Positions 1 through 17,990 are shown, counted from the stretch's first letter. The stretch: 64,000 nt of DNA from an uncultured Caldilinea sp. (GCF_937128415.1 NZ_CAKZMJ010000026.1:121562-185561), one strand, 5' to 3'. A program made the numbers and translations. The notes: generated from the letters alone by a model not told the origin.

Positions 1-702
1 CTCCGCCAGGCGGGTGGCGTCCAGGTAGATGCGAACGCCGTAGCGGTCGCACAGGCTGCGCAGCGCCTTGACGTTGGCCATGCTCACCGGCTGCCCGCCC
101 GCCATGTTGACCGTGCCCGCCAGACTGACGTAGGGGATCTTTTCCGGCCCGACCCGTTTGATGAGGTCTTCGAGTTTGCCGAGATCGACGTTGCCCTTAA
201 AGGGGTGCAGGTTGGCGGGGTCGTGCGCCTCGTCAATGATCACATCCACGAAGGTTCCGCCCGCCAGCTCCTGGTGCAGCCGGGTCGTCGTGAAATACAT
301 GTTGCCGGGAATGACGTCGCCCGGCTTGATCAGCGCCTTGCTGATCAGGTGCTCGGCCCCGCGCCCCTGATGCGTCGGCACCAGATATTTATAGCCGTAG
401 TGCTTCTGCACCGCCGCTTCCAGGTGATAAAAATTGCGGCTGCCGGCGTAGGCTTCGTCGCCGAGCATCATGCCCGCCCATTGACGGTCGCTCATGGCGT
501 TGGTGCCGCTGTCGGTGAGCAGATCGATGTAGACATCCTCCGAGCGCAGCAAAAAGGTGTTGTAGCCCGCTTCGGCGATGGCGCGCTCGCGGCCGGCGCG
601 ATCGAGCAGCCGGATCGGCTCGACCATCTTGATCTTCCACGGTTCGGCCCACGAACGGCGGCCGAACTGTTGCCCCATGGTCATCGGCGTTAGGTGCGTC
701 AT
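1..702 (-). CDS. Tyrosine phenol-lyase / tryptophanase family beta-eliminating lyase, 3' part cut by window edge
   Basis: PLP-dependent C-C lyase that splits tyrosine to phenol (or tryptophan to indole), pyruvate and ammonia. The 234 visible codons carry family blocks: EPWKIKMVEPIR near the start, LLTDSGTNAMSDRQWAGMM, GDEAYAGSRNFYHLE, THQGRGAEHL, and AGGQPVSMAN near the cut end. The PLP-lysine region lies outside the window. The TNAMSDRQWAGMMLGDEAY block reads more like tyrosine phenol-lyase than classical TnaA, but substrate cannot be settled here. The start is ATG at 702 with AGGAG (712-716, read on the minus strand) 9 nt upstream. That ribosome site lies inside a perfect 19-bp tandem duplication. 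It fits the amino-acid catabolic theme of the next 20 kb. Confidence 0.9.
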   Translation of the reverse strand, partial: MTHLTPMTMGQQFGRRSWAEPWKIKMVEPIRLLDRAGRERAIAEAGYNTFLLRSEDVYIDLLTDSGTNAMSDRQWAGMMLGDEAYAGSRNFYHLEAAVQKHYGYKYLVPTHQGRGAEHLISKALIKPGDVIPGNMYFTTTRLHQELAGGTFVDVIIDEAHDPANLHPFKGNVDLGKLEDLIKRVGPEKIPYVSLAGTVNMAGGQPVSMANVKALRSLCDRYGVRIYLDATRLAE

Positions 703-711
703 TGCGGTATG

Positions 712-749
712 CTCCTTTGCATGAAAACGACTCCTTTGCATGAAAACGA
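712..749. repeat. Perfect 19-bp tandem duplication containing the ribosome-binding site of the lyase gene
   Basis: Units 712-730 and 731-749 are identical. On the minus strand each unit ends in AAAGGAG, so the Shine-Dalgarno sequence of the lyase gene is present twice; only the copy nearer the gene is correctly spaced. The rest of the interval to 817 has no gene. Confidence 0.9.
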
Positions 750-805
750 AACGTCCTGAAAGAAATTACCTTTCTGCGCCTCTGTGCGCATTCCACCCCT
801 AATGA

Positions 806-811
806 TACAAT
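806..811 (+). promoter_or_regulatory. -10 box (TACAAT) 6 nt before the start codon; probable leaderless promoter
   Basis: TACAAT ends at 811 and the ATG of the FG-GAP gene is at 818. Transcription starting about 7 nt after the -10 would begin at the start codon. No Shine-Dalgarno is present and no good -35 was seen. Confidence 0.5.
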
Positions 812-817
812 AGCGCC

Positions 818-2527
<1,710 letters not shown>

Positions 2528-2577
2528 GTCGCGCCAGAGGCGTGACGAAGGAGGTCTGTCAGAAGCTGCGCTTGCTC

Positions 2578-2652
2578 AAATCATCCAAAATCTTGTGGTC
2601 TGCGGAGGATGTGCGGCTGAGAGCCGCACCTACGAGGATTGTCGGATGATTT
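2578..2652. terminator. Nested inverted repeats between converging genes
   Basis: Outer arms AAATCATCC (2578-2586) and GGATGATTT (2644-2652) enclose an inner hairpin GTGCGGCT-GAG-AGCCGCAC (2611-2629). The element sits between the stop codons of two converging genes and could terminate both. The inner hairpin plus its CCTACG tail recurs at 20599-20620. Confidence 0.5.
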
Positions 2653-2688
2653 TGTGAAAGACCATGAGGCGTGGGTGATGTGTCCATG

Positions 2689-3363
<675 letters not shown>

Positions 3364-3373
3364 CGTCGCTCCC

Positions 3374-4138
<765 letters not shown>

Positions 4139-4147
4139 GGGACGCTC

Positions 4148-4798
<651 letters not shown>

Positions 4799-4807
4799 CG
4801 CAGAGCC

Positions 4808-5638
<831 letters not shown>

Positions 5639-5682
5639 ACGACACTCCTCTTAAAATAATTCTGGTTTGTTCAAAAGAACGC

Positions 5683-6951
<1,269 letters not shown>

Positions 6952-6996
6952 GGTTCGACTCCTGTGAACAGGGCGCTGTAGCCGGGTGTTTTCCGT

Positions 6997-7002
6997 AGTA
7001 TA
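6997..7002 (-). promoter_or_regulatory. Probable -10 box (TATACT) of the aminotransferase/ABC operon
   Basis: Reading the minus strand, TATACT lies 45 nt before ATG 6951. No clear -35 at 17 nt spacing. Confidence 0.4.
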
Positions 7003-7154
7003 GCGCAAAATGTGCGCAGATTCTGATCAATTTGTGCGTCAGTTTGCGACTCGACGGCGTGTTCCAGAAAGTTCCAAGCTTCTTGTGAAAGAGAGGCGGG
7101 CTGGCTGCGCCGCTTCTATCCCTGTGACAACTGGCGCTCGGCGACGATCTGCGG

Positions 7155-7160
7155 CACAAT
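7155..7160 (+). promoter_or_regulatory. -10-like box (CACAAT) 8 nt before a start codon
   Basis: CACAAT ends at 7160 and ATG is at 7169, with no Shine-Dalgarno between; same layout as at 806-818. Possible leaderless start. Confidence 0.35.
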
Positions 7161-7168
7161 AAGCGCCT

Positions 7169-8323
7169 ATGAAAATGCAATTTCAAACCACCCAATCGCA
7201 CGCCGATCCGGATGTCATTGACTTTGGCCTGGGTCATCCAGGAGACGAGCTGTTGCCGCGCGCCATCCTCCAGGAAGCGGCGGCGTTGCGCCTTGCGCAA
7301 ACAGACGCTTCGCTGCTTCAGTATGGATGGGAGCAAGGCGACGGCTATTTCCGCCATGCATTGGCCAACTTTTTAAGCAGTCGCTACCACGTTCCGGTGG
7401 AGATGGAGCATCTCTTCGTCAGCGCAGGCGCCTCACAGGCGCTCGATCTCATTTGCACGCTCTACACGCAGCCGGGCGATGTAATTTTCGTCGAAGAGCC
7501 GACCTACTTTCTGGCGTTGCGCATCTTCGCCGACCATCGCCTGACCGTGGTTCCGGCGCCCACCGACGCCGACGGTCTCGACGTCGATGCGCTGGAAGAG
7601 GCGCTGCAACGTCACCGTCCTGTCCTGCTCTACACCATTCCGACGCATCAGAATCCGGCCGGTTTCACGCTGCCGTTGGAACGGCGTCAACGGTTGGTGG
7701 AGCTGGCGGAAGCGCACGATTTTTTGATCGTCGCCGATGAAGTCTATCATCTGCTGAGCTACGATGCAGCGCCCCCTCCGCCGCTGGCTTCCTTCGCCGC
7801 CACGGGCCGGGTGTTGGGGCTTGGCTCGTTCTCCAAAATTCTGGCGCCGGGGCTGCGTCTTGGCTGGATTCAGGCTGCGCCTCAGCACATGCACCGCCTC
7901 TCGACCTCCGGCCTGCTCGACAGCGGCGGCGGCCTCAACCCCTTCACCTCCGGCCTGGTGCGCGTGGTTCTGGAGCAAGGCTGGCAGGATGCATATCTGA
8001 ATCACCTGCACGAGGTCTACCGCCAGCGCATCGATGCATTGGACAGCGCCCTGCAGGAACATTTCGAGGGCGTTGTAGACTATGCGAGGCCGACGGGCGG
8101 CTACTTTTTTTGGCTGCGCCTGCCGGAGACGGTCGATGCAGAGAATCTGCTGCGCGCAGCGCTGGCTCACAAAGTTGGTTTTCGGCCTGGGGTGCGCTTC
8201 TCCGGCTGCGGCGACCTGCGCAACTGTTTGCGCATCAGCTTCGCCTATTACGCGCCCGAGCTGTTGCAGGAAGGCGTGCTCAGGCTGAAACGCTCCCTGG
8301 AGAGCGCCTATCCAGAACTTTGA
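7169..8323 (+). CDS. PLP-dependent aminotransferase, class I/II (2-aminoadipate aminotransferase / MocR-C-terminal type)
   Basis: 384 aa fold-type-I transaminase. Visible blocks: DFGLGHPGDELLP at the N-terminus, FVSAGASQALDLIC, IPTHQNPAGFT, ADEVYHLLSYD and the PLP-lysine block GSFSKILAPGLRLGW. It resembles LysN/AadAT enzymes with broad specificity and the catalytic half of MocR regulators, but there is no GntR DNA-binding domain. It is divergent from the aminotransferase/ABC operon. It converges on lgt with only 6 nt between the stop codons. No ribosome site precedes the ATG. Confidence 0.9.
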   Translation: MKMQFQTTQSHADPDVIDFGLGHPGDELLPRAILQEAAALRLAQTDASLLQYGWEQGDGYFRHALANFLSSRYHVPVEMEHLFVSAGASQALDLICTLYTQPGDVIFVEEPTYFLALRIFADHRLTVVPAPTDADGLDVDALEEALQRHRPVLLYTIPTHQNPAGFTLPLERRQRLVELAEAHDFLIVADEVYHLLSYDAAPPPPLASFAATGRVLGLGSFSKILAPGLRLGWIQAAPQHMHRLSTSGLLDSGGGLNPFTSGLVRVVLEQGWQDAYLNHLHEVYRQRIDALDSALQEHFEGVVDYARPTGGYFFWLRLPETVDAENLLRAALAHKVGFRPGVRFSGCGDLRNCLRISFAYYAPELLQEGVLRLKRSLESAYPEL

Positions 8324-8329
8324 ACTTGC

Positions 8330-9277
<948 letters not shown>

Positions 9278-9398
9278 ACATGCGCTCTTTTCTATGTCAT
9301 GTTTTTCACATCGGCGCCATGTCTTGACGGCGTCGCCAACAATGAAAATCCCACCGAACTCACACCATTCGGGCTTAAAAGGCCGCTCCAAGGTGCCT

Positions 9399-9427
9399 AG
9401 TATAGTCTGCATCGAAAGAAAATGCAA
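9399..9427 (-). promoter_or_regulatory. Promoter for lgt: TTGCAT-N17-TATACT
   Basis: On the minus strand the -35 is TTGCAT (9422-9427) and the -10 is TATACT (9399-9404), exactly 17 nt apart. The 5' leader to lgt would be about 115 nt. Confidence 0.6.
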
Positions 9428-9435
9428 AAGCCTTT

Positions 9436-9924
9436 ATGCTATGGCTGCTTCTTGCAGCCGCCGGCGCATTGACGGCGTGCACTCGCGCCCCGGCTCCGCT
9501 TCCCGCCGTTGTAGACGCTCATCTTCCGCCGCCATCGATGCAAGAACAGTTGCTGTCGTCGGTTATAATGGCTGCAGAGGGCGGCGCCATCGAAGAGATC
9601 GCGGCGTCGCTGATCCTGGCGGAGCGCAATGCCGCCCGGGCGCGCGACCTGGCGACGCTGGCGCAGCTGTGGGCGGACGACGCGCGCATCATCGACCGCC
9701 GAGGATCCGACGATCCCGCCGCCGCCTACATCTGGCAGGGGCGAGACGCTATCCTGGATCGCTATCTGCTGGCCGTCTTTCCATCGCCGCCGCCTCCCTT
9801 GCCGGAGCCGCTCGAACCGGTGGTGGATGTGGATGGCGATGTGGCGACGGCGACGCTCGGCAACGACCGCTGGCAATTTGTTTTGCGCGAGGGGCGTTGG
9901 TGGCTGAAAGAGCTATCCTATTGA
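9436..9924 (+). CDS. Small lipoprotein with SnoaL/NTF2-like fold
   Basis: 162 aa. The N-terminal hydrophobic stretch ends in lipobox LTAC (Cys15), so it is probably a lipid-anchored exported protein. The rest reads as a cone-shaped NTF2/SnoaL domain: an N-terminal helix, DLATLAQLWADDARIID, a GRDAILDRYL helix, then strands ending WQFVLREGRWWLKEL. Function unknown; such domains often act as small-ligand or assembly modules. Close to the following DinB gene (28 nt) on the same strand. Confidence 0.7.
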   Translation: MLWLLLAAAGALTACTRAPAPLPAVVDAHLPPPSMQEQLLSSVIMAAEGGAIEEIAASLILAERNAARARDLATLAQLWADDARIIDRRGSDDPAAAYIWQGRDAILDRYLLAVFPSPPPPLPEPLEPVVDVDGDVATATLGNDRWQFVLREGRWWLKELSY

Positions 9925-9952
9925 ACCCGGCGCTCGGCGAAAGGACTTCCTG

Positions 9953-10465
9953 ATGAACGTTTCCGACCTCATGACGCTTTACGACTACAACTACTGGGCC
10001 AATCGCAGAATTCTGGAGGCGGCCGCGCAATTGTCTCCTGAAGAATTGGTGGCGCCGCAGAATCTGAGCTGGGGGAGCATCCGTGATGTTCTGGTGCACA
10101 TGATGGGCGCAGAGTGGCTTTGGCGCATCCGCTGTCAGGAGCATCGTTCGCCCAGCGCCATGTTGGACCCTCGAGAATTTCCTACGGTGGAATCCATCGC
10201 AGCGCGCTGGGCCGAAGAGGAAAACGCCATGCGCGCCTATCTGGCTTCGCTGACGGAGGATGACCTTTCGCAACCGCTGGCCTACGTCACGACAGCCGGT
10301 CGTCCGTTTTCGAGCACGCTCTGGCATATTCTGGTGCACGTGGTCAACCACGGCACGCAGCATCGCGCCGAGATCGCCCAGGTGTTGACGCAGCTTGGCC
10401 ATTCTCCCGGCGACCTGGACATGATCTTGTACGACCGGGAGATGGCGGATAGCGAAGGGGCATGA
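9953..10465 (+). CDS. DinB/YfiT-family four-helix-bundle metalloprotein
   Basis: 170 aa, full length for the family. The metal ligands expected of DinB proteins are in place: His49 (HMMGAEWLW) and His133/His137 (HVVNHGTQHRAE). Family members include thiol-dependent S-transferases and proteins of unknown role, so only the family is called. Ribosome site AAAGGA lies 7 nt before ATG 9953. The following 100 nt to the converging metallophosphoesterase hold nothing convincing. Confidence 0.88.
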   Translation: MNVSDLMTLYDYNYWANRRILEAAAQLSPEELVAPQNLSWGSIRDVLVHMMGAEWLWRIRCQEHRSPSAMLDPREFPTVESIAARWAEEENAMRAYLASLTEDDLSQPLAYVTTAGRPFSSTLWHILVHVVNHGTQHRAEIAQVLTQLGHSPGDLDMILYDREMADSEGA

Positions 10466-10568
10466 AGCGCGTCGCCTATGAGGCCGTCGACGCCTTTCTC
10501 GCTGCGACGGAGTCTGAGCTGCTTCTGAGGAAGTGAAACATGGACTGCTGCTCGGGCTGGCGCGAGGG

Positions 10569-11369
10569 TTAATCAAAACTGAGAATGACGGTTTCTGGCA
10601 ATCCGTCACAGACGCCGATGACGCGATGGTCGATCTCCCGATAGGCGCCGGCGATGCAATAGCGGCCGCTGCGATGAAGATGGCCGCTCACCACGTGGGT
10701 GACCTTGGCTGAGGAGCGCACCATTTCGCCCAGCGCCAGGTTGCCCATGTAGGCGCGCAGAAGGCTCAGCCGTTCACATTCCGGATGCGAAGGAATCGCT
10801 TCGTCGAAAATCGGCATGTGCGTGACCACCAGGATGCGACGGATGGAAGGGTTCGCCTCCAGGTCGGCCAGGCGGCGCTCGAAGCTGCGCGCCAGATAGC
10901 GCGCCATGGCGCGATCGCTCCAGGGCCAGTCGATGTAATCGGCGTCGTGGTTCACCAGGGTCTTGAGCAGCGGATAGGCTGCGTCTGGCAGAGCGAGCGT
11001 CGGCTCGCTGGTCGAATAGTCATACCAGCCCATGGTGCCGCAGACGCCCAGATCGCCGAGCTGCACCGTCTCTTCTTCCAGCCACAGAAAACCGGCGTCT
11101 TGAATCACCGCCGGCAGAACCGATTCCCACAAGGTGCGGCTGTCGTGCTCGCTGCAATAGAGGTCGTGGTTGCCCGTCACCAACAGCTTGAGACAACTCA
11201 ACGGCTCGAATAGCTCCAACGCACGTCGAAAGAGTCGCAATGGATGGCCGAGATCGCCGGCCAGAATCAGACAATCTGGACATTGGCCTGCGATACGTTC
11301 GGCGAAAGCAAGATATCGACGTCTATGGGCGGGGCGATAGTGCAGGTCGGCAGTGATGACGATGCGCAT
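10569..11369 (-). CDS. Calcineurin-like metallophosphoesterase
   Basis: 266 aa phosphoesterase with the complete dimetal motif set: D8-x-H10 (TADLH), GDLG with Asp39, GNHD (66-69), THMP and SGHLH toward the C-terminus. This arrangement is shared by phosphodiesterases and protein/nucleotide phosphatases; the substrate cannot be inferred. ATG 11369 lacks an obvious ribosome site. The gene is probably monocistronic; the strong hairpin at 11437-11482 lies just upstream and would insulate it from the LysM gene. Confidence 0.9.
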   Translation of the reverse strand: MRIVITADLHYRPAHRRRYLAFAERIAGQCPDCLILAGDLGHPLRLFRRALELFEPLSCLKLLVTGNHDLYCSEHDSRTLWESVLPAVIQDAGFLWLEEETVQLGDLGVCGTMGWYDYSTSEPTLALPDAAYPLLKTLVNHDADYIDWPWSDRAMARYLARSFERRLADLEANPSIRRILVVTHMPIFDEAIPSHPECERLSLLRAYMGNLALGEMVRSSAKVTHVVSGHLHRSGRYCIAGAYREIDHRVIGVCDGLPETVILSFD

Positions 11370-11436
11370 GATTCAGTCCACGTTGACAGGGATGCGACGC
11401 ACTCGCCGATGGCAACGGCGCATGCACATGATTCAG

Positions 11437-11482
11437 GCAACCCTCTTCCAGGGAGCGCCAACGCTTCCTGGAAGAGGGTTGC
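11437..11482. terminator. 21-bp inverted repeat with 4-nt loop, AGGAAGC-core family copy 1
   Basis: Arms 11437-11457 and 11462-11482 pair over 21 bp with a single G-T wobble around the loop CCAA. It lies directly after the LysM gene (minus strand) and probably terminates it. No U-tract follows on either strand. The core TCTTCCAGG..AGC / GCTTCCTGGAAGA recurs at 34229-34267. Confidence 0.7.
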
Positions 11483-11527
11483 GGCGGGGGTTGGGACGCT
11501 CTTTGCTTCTTGCGGACGAGACGCGCT

Positions 11528-12007
11528 CTAGTAGATGCGCAGCACCTGACCCGCCCGGATGTAATTCGGGTTGGGAATGCCGTTCAAGTAAACCAACGCA
11601 CGCACGGTGGTGCCGCAGCGCCGCGCGATGCTGCTAAGGGTGTCTCCCAATTTCACCGTGTAATATTGACCGCAAAAAGCAGGCGGGGGCGGCGCCGGCG
11701 GGTGGTATGTGCTGGGAATGCACAGCACCTGCCCCACATAAATCAAGCTGGGATTGCGGATGCCGTTCACCTGAGCGATGTGCCAGACGCTCACCCCGTA
11801 GATGCGCGAGATGCGCGTCAGGTTTTCGCCGGGGCGGACGTAATGATACGCCACGCATCCTCCGCTCGCCGTCACGGCGGCGGGCGCACTTTCCTGTGGA
11901 GCGGCGCGTGCAATAGCCGGCGTCAACGCCGCAGCCAGCACAATCGCCAACGCCAACAGCAGCGATCCAGCCCGCACGCCAGACGATAGTACGCTGCGCC
12001 TTGTCAT
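11528..12007 (-). CDS. Secreted protein with two LysM domains
   Basis: About 159 aa. After the N-terminal MTRRSV a long hydrophobic signal peptide ends near AIARA. Two LysM modules follow: YHYVRPGENLTRISRIYGVS and YYTVKLGDTLSSIARRCGTT, each ending in GQVL-type strands, separated by a Pro-rich linker. LysM domains bind GlcNAc-containing glycans such as peptidoglycan; there is no catalytic domain, so it is a wall-binding protein only. Start chosen at ATG 12007, 8 nt after AAGGAGC, rather than the ORF start at 12055. Followed by the hairpin at 11437-11482. Confidence 0.85.
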   Translation of the reverse strand: MTRRSVLSSGVRAGSLLLALAIVLAAALTPAIARAAPQESAPAAVTASGGCVAYHYVRPGENLTRISRIYGVSVWHIAQVNGIRNPSLIYVGQVLCIPSTYHPPAPPPPAFCGQYYTVKLGDTLSSIARRCGTTVRALVYLNGIPNPNYIRAGQVLRIY

Positions 12008-12179
12008 TTCACTGCTCCTTCCTTGCATCGAGATGCAAACCTTGTCTTCTCTCACGACGCTACGGGTTTCACCATGTTCGGGGTTTTTTGTCTCTATCGA
12101 TCAAGACGAAAGGGCTGGGCCAGAGTAACGGTCAGTTCCCTTGAATGGAAAATCCTTGCGCCCAATGGCGGATGCTCGA

Positions 12180-12581
12180 TCAAGAATGACAGCGCGCCAT
12201 ATGGTAGACGATATCCGCCGCCGACAGGACGCCTCGCGGCTTGAGTCGGCCATCCACCGCCTCGACGGCGACCACGCGATGGATGTGGCGGTTGAGCAGG
12301 AGTTCCATCACCTTCAGCAAGGAGTCGTTCAGAAAGACGGTGGCGACGTCGGGGTTCATATAGGCCTGCACCGGCTGTTGCTCCCAGTCCATCCGTTCGT
12401 AGCAGGCGCGCACAAGGTCGGTGCGCGTGATGACGCCGATCAGATACCCCTCTTCGTCGACGACGACCAGCGCGCTGATGTTGTGCTCCTGCATGGTGCA
12501 GGCGGCGGCCAGCAACTTTTGATGCGGCCCGCACGTGATGACGCCGTAGCGCTTCGCCTCGAGCACCGTCATGTCTCTCAT
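12180..12581 (-). CDS. Protein of two CBS domains
   Basis: 133 aa Bateman module: MTVLEAKRYGVITCGPHQ opens CBS1, VVVDEEGYLIGVITRTDL is its conserved end, and the second CBS ends with RGVLSAADIVYHM. Such stand-alone pairs sense adenine nucleotides (AMP, ATP, SAM) and regulate partner proteins; no partner is evident. Ribosome site GGAGG lies 8 nt before ATG 12581, and a near-consensus promoter is 65-93 nt upstream. Confidence 0.88.
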   Translation of the reverse strand: MRDMTVLEAKRYGVITCGPHQKLLAAACTMQEHNISALVVVDEEGYLIGVITRTDLVRACYERMDWEQQPVQAYMNPDVATVFLNDSLLKVMELLLNRHIHRVVAVEAVDGRLKPRGVLSAADIVYHMARCHS

Positions 12582-12645
12582 GAAGGGCGCCTCCGCATTA
12601 TGAAAAATCCAAATTGTGAAAAATCCAACAAGCCGGCTGCTTTCT

Positions 12646-12674
12646 ATTGTACTGCATTTCGAGGCGATTCACAA
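12646..12674 (-). promoter_or_regulatory. Promoter for the CBS gene: TTGTGA-N17-TACAAT
   Basis: Minus strand: -35 TTGTGA at 12669-12674, 17-nt spacer, -10 TACAAT at 12646-12651. The interval 12582-12896 otherwise holds no gene; a 12-nt motif TGAAAAATCCAA occurs twice (12601 and 12617). Confidence 0.6.
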
Positions 12675-12896
12675 CTCGCTTTCTGTGCGCCGCCCCTTTC
12701 TGGTTGGCCTTGCCTTTGAACCGGCGTCTGCTCGTCTGATGCTCACCGGACTGATGGCGCCCCCTGCAGCGATGCGACGGCGTCTCTCGCTGCGCCTCTG
12801 CATGACTTGACAAATCCGCCGTTCGCCGTGATCCTCTGCAATGTCTCAACTTCAAGAGAATGACCCAAAAATCATCCATCCATTCCGAGAACCAAT

Positions 12897-13868
<972 letters not shown>

Positions 13869-13885
13869 AGACGCGAAAAGGGACG

Positions 13886-13971
13886 TGGTGCGTGTTGCGT
13901 GAGAGTGCACTCCGCTCCATATTGCGTGAGAGTGCACTCCGCTCCATACGCAACACACACCACGCACCACG
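13886..13971. repeat. Perfect 27-bp tandem duplication inside a long imperfect inverted repeat
   Basis: Units 13896-13922 and 13923-13949 are identical. They are flanked by arms GTGGTGCGTGTTGCGT (13886-13901) and the related complement at 13949-13971 (ACGCAACACACACC and CACGCACCAC). The structure fills the gap between two converging genes and may act as a terminator. CACGCAACA-type microrepeats also occur at about 30298-30320 and 36230-36270. Confidence 0.75.
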
Positions 13972-13980
13972 CCCCACGGA

Positions 13981-15069
13981 TTACGCAACATTCAACGGCT
14001 CAGGCCGTTCGCATGTGCTCTCCAGCACGATGTGGCGCCCTTCGTCCGAAGCTTCGTGAATGGCGTGCATGATGTCCAGCACGTGGTAGGCCAGCTCGCC
14101 GCTGGCGCGGTGCGGTCGCCCTGTGCGCATTCCCTCCGCCATGTCGGCCAACCCCAATCCGCGGCTGTTCTCTGTGTACGGTCGCGTCACCGGAATTTCT
14201 TTCCAGGCGTCGTCGCCGGCGAGGCGCACGCGCACCGGCCCGCCGAAGGTGTTGGGATCGGGCGCAGCCAGCGTGCCTTTTGTTCCGTAGATTTCAATCC
14301 AGGGCAGGTTGGAGGCCTGCACGTCGAAGGTGGTGATGATCGTTCCGATCGGGCCGGCGGCGAAGTCGAGCAGCCCGGCGACGTGCGTGGGCGTCTCCAC
14401 CTCGATGACCTCGCCGTAGCGTGGCTGGCTGGTGATGATGCGCTGCGGCCGCGTGATGCGCGTGGCGCCGGTGACGCGACGCACCGGCCCCAGCAGGCTC
14501 ACCAGGGCGGTGAGGTAATAGGGCCCCATGTCGAACATCGGGCCGCCGCCTTTCTGATAATAAAAGACCGGGTTGGGATGCCAGTGCTCGTGACCGCGAC
14601 TCATCATGAACGCCGTAGCCGCCACCGGTTCACCGATGACGCCGGCGTCGATCAGCTCGCGACAGGTCTGCAGCCCGCCGCCGAGGAAGGTGTCCGGTGC
14701 ACCGCCGACGCGCAGCCCCTTCTGCGCCGCCAATGCCAACATGCGGCGTCCCTCCTCGCGCGTGAGGGCCAGCGGCTTTTCGTTGTAGACTGATTTGCCC
14801 GCCTCGAGAGCGGCGATGGCGATTGCGCCGTGCGCCTGCGGCACGGTCAAATTCAACACGATCTCGATTTGGGGGTCGGCCAACAAAGCTTCGACGGAGA
14901 GCACGCATGGCACCTGATATTGCTCGGCCAGCGCCTGAGCGGCCTCTGGCCGCAGATCGGCGCAGGCGACCACCCGCACGATGGGAAGGGTTTTCAACAT
15001 GCGCATGTAGGCGCCGCTGATGTTGCCACAGCCGATGACGCCTACGGAGACAGGTTGAACCTCGCTCAT
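13981..15069 (-). CDS. Gfo/Idh/MocA-family oxidoreductase
   Basis: 362 aa NAD(P)-dependent sugar or inositol dehydrogenase. The N-terminal Rossmann motif is GVIGCGNISGAYM, and the catalytic-site motif EKP is intact (NEKPLALTREEG). The C-terminal half is the usual alpha/beta substrate domain, with GHEHWHPNPVFYYQKGGG and DMGPYYL. ATG 15069 is preceded by GAGG at 7 nt and lies 8 nt after the stop of the ThuA-like gene, so the two are co-translated. Together they fit carbohydrate catabolism; the substrate is unknown. Confidence 0.9.
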   Translation of the reverse strand: MSEVQPVSVGVIGCGNISGAYMRMLKTLPIVRVVACADLRPEAAQALAEQYQVPCVLSVEALLADPQIEIVLNLTVPQAHGAIAIAALEAGKSVYNEKPLALTREEGRRMLALAAQKGLRVGGAPDTFLGGGLQTCRELIDAGVIGEPVAATAFMMSRGHEHWHPNPVFYYQKGGGPMFDMGPYYLTALVSLLGPVRRVTGATRITRPQRIITSQPRYGEVIEVETPTHVAGLLDFAAGPIGTIITTFDVQASNLPWIEIYGTKGTLAAPDPNTFGGPVRVRLAGDDAWKEIPVTRPYTENSRGLGLADMAEGMRTGRPHRASGELAYHVLDIMHAIHEASDEGRHIVLESTCERPEPLNVA

Positions 15070-15077
15070 AAAACGCC

Positions 15078-15728
<651 letters not shown>

Positions 15729-15784
15729 CTTCTTTTGCGTCCTTTCCTGTTGTTCCTAAAAAATAATCGCTTCATCCAAGCGCC

Positions 15785-17341
<1,557 letters not shown>

Positions 17342-17559
17342 CTCTGGGCCTTGGTTGAACTGGTTTCAGCGAACTCCCTTGTTTCTATTGTAGCCTTCCC
17401 CTATGGAAAACCCAGAATTCCTTTCACAAGAAGAGTGAAGAGGGAAAGAAAAGTGAAGAGGGGATTTGACGATTCGCTGACGAATTTTGAGTACAATGAG
17501 CAACAAATCCACATGACAGATCAAGGCGCGGATCAGAACATGGGAAGGTGAAAAAGCGC

Positions 17560-17769
17560 ATGACAGGCCAATCGGGACCGATCGCACACTGTGTCTTTGT
17601 CATTCGAGCCTGGCGGGTCAACGCCGAAGCGCCATGGGAGTTTGTAGTGCACCGCAGCGGAAGCGAGGAGATAGAATACGCCCCGGATGTTTCAGAACTG
17701 ACGGCGGCGATTCATCGCCAGCTTGCCAAGCAGCCTTCTGCAACAGCGAAGCTCCCAGTCGCCGCCTGA
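17560..17769 (+). CDS. Small hypothetical protein (~69 aa)
   Basis: Not recognised with certainty. The reading has a beta-strand-rich core (CVFVIRAWRV, WEFVVHRSGSEEIEYAPDV) and an ending helix (SELTAAIHRQLAKQ), a layout seen in small conserved hypothetical proteins of Chloroflexota. GGAAGG lies about 11 nt before ATG 17560, and an extended TACAAT-type box (17492-17497) lies upstream. The next 220 nt to the peptidase gene are non-coding. Confidence 0.45.
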   Translation: MTGQSGPIAHCVFVIRAWRVNAEAPWEFVVHRSGSEEIEYAPDVSELTAAIHRQLAKQPSATAKLPVAA

Positions 17770-17940
17770 TCGACAACGATGTCGGACGCGGCCGGGAACG
17801 CCGTCCCGCTCTGGCGCCAGCCCAGGGCGGGACCTTCCCCTGTGCATCAGAGGCGCTTTGTCGTTTGAAACGAATCCACCCCGAAATCACTCCTGAAAAT
17901 CCCCCTGCCTCCACCCCGTTCGTTGCGATGTCCACCCGTT

Positions 17941-17949
17941 TGGTATACT
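17941..17949 (+). promoter_or_regulatory. Extended -10 promoter (TGGTATACT) of the M24 peptidase gene
   Basis: TG-N-TATACT at 17941-17949; a weak TTGCGA at 17923-17928 is 15 nt before the -10. Leader to ATG 17991 is about 35 nt. Confidence 0.5.
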
Positions 17950-17990
17950 GAAGATGTTCATGTCTTGATCCATCCTTGAAAGGAAGCGCC

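Noticed and set aside
10462..10536. 24-codon ORF after the DinB gene
   Set aside because: Overlaps the DinB stop, has no independent ribosome site and no recognisable features; too short to support.
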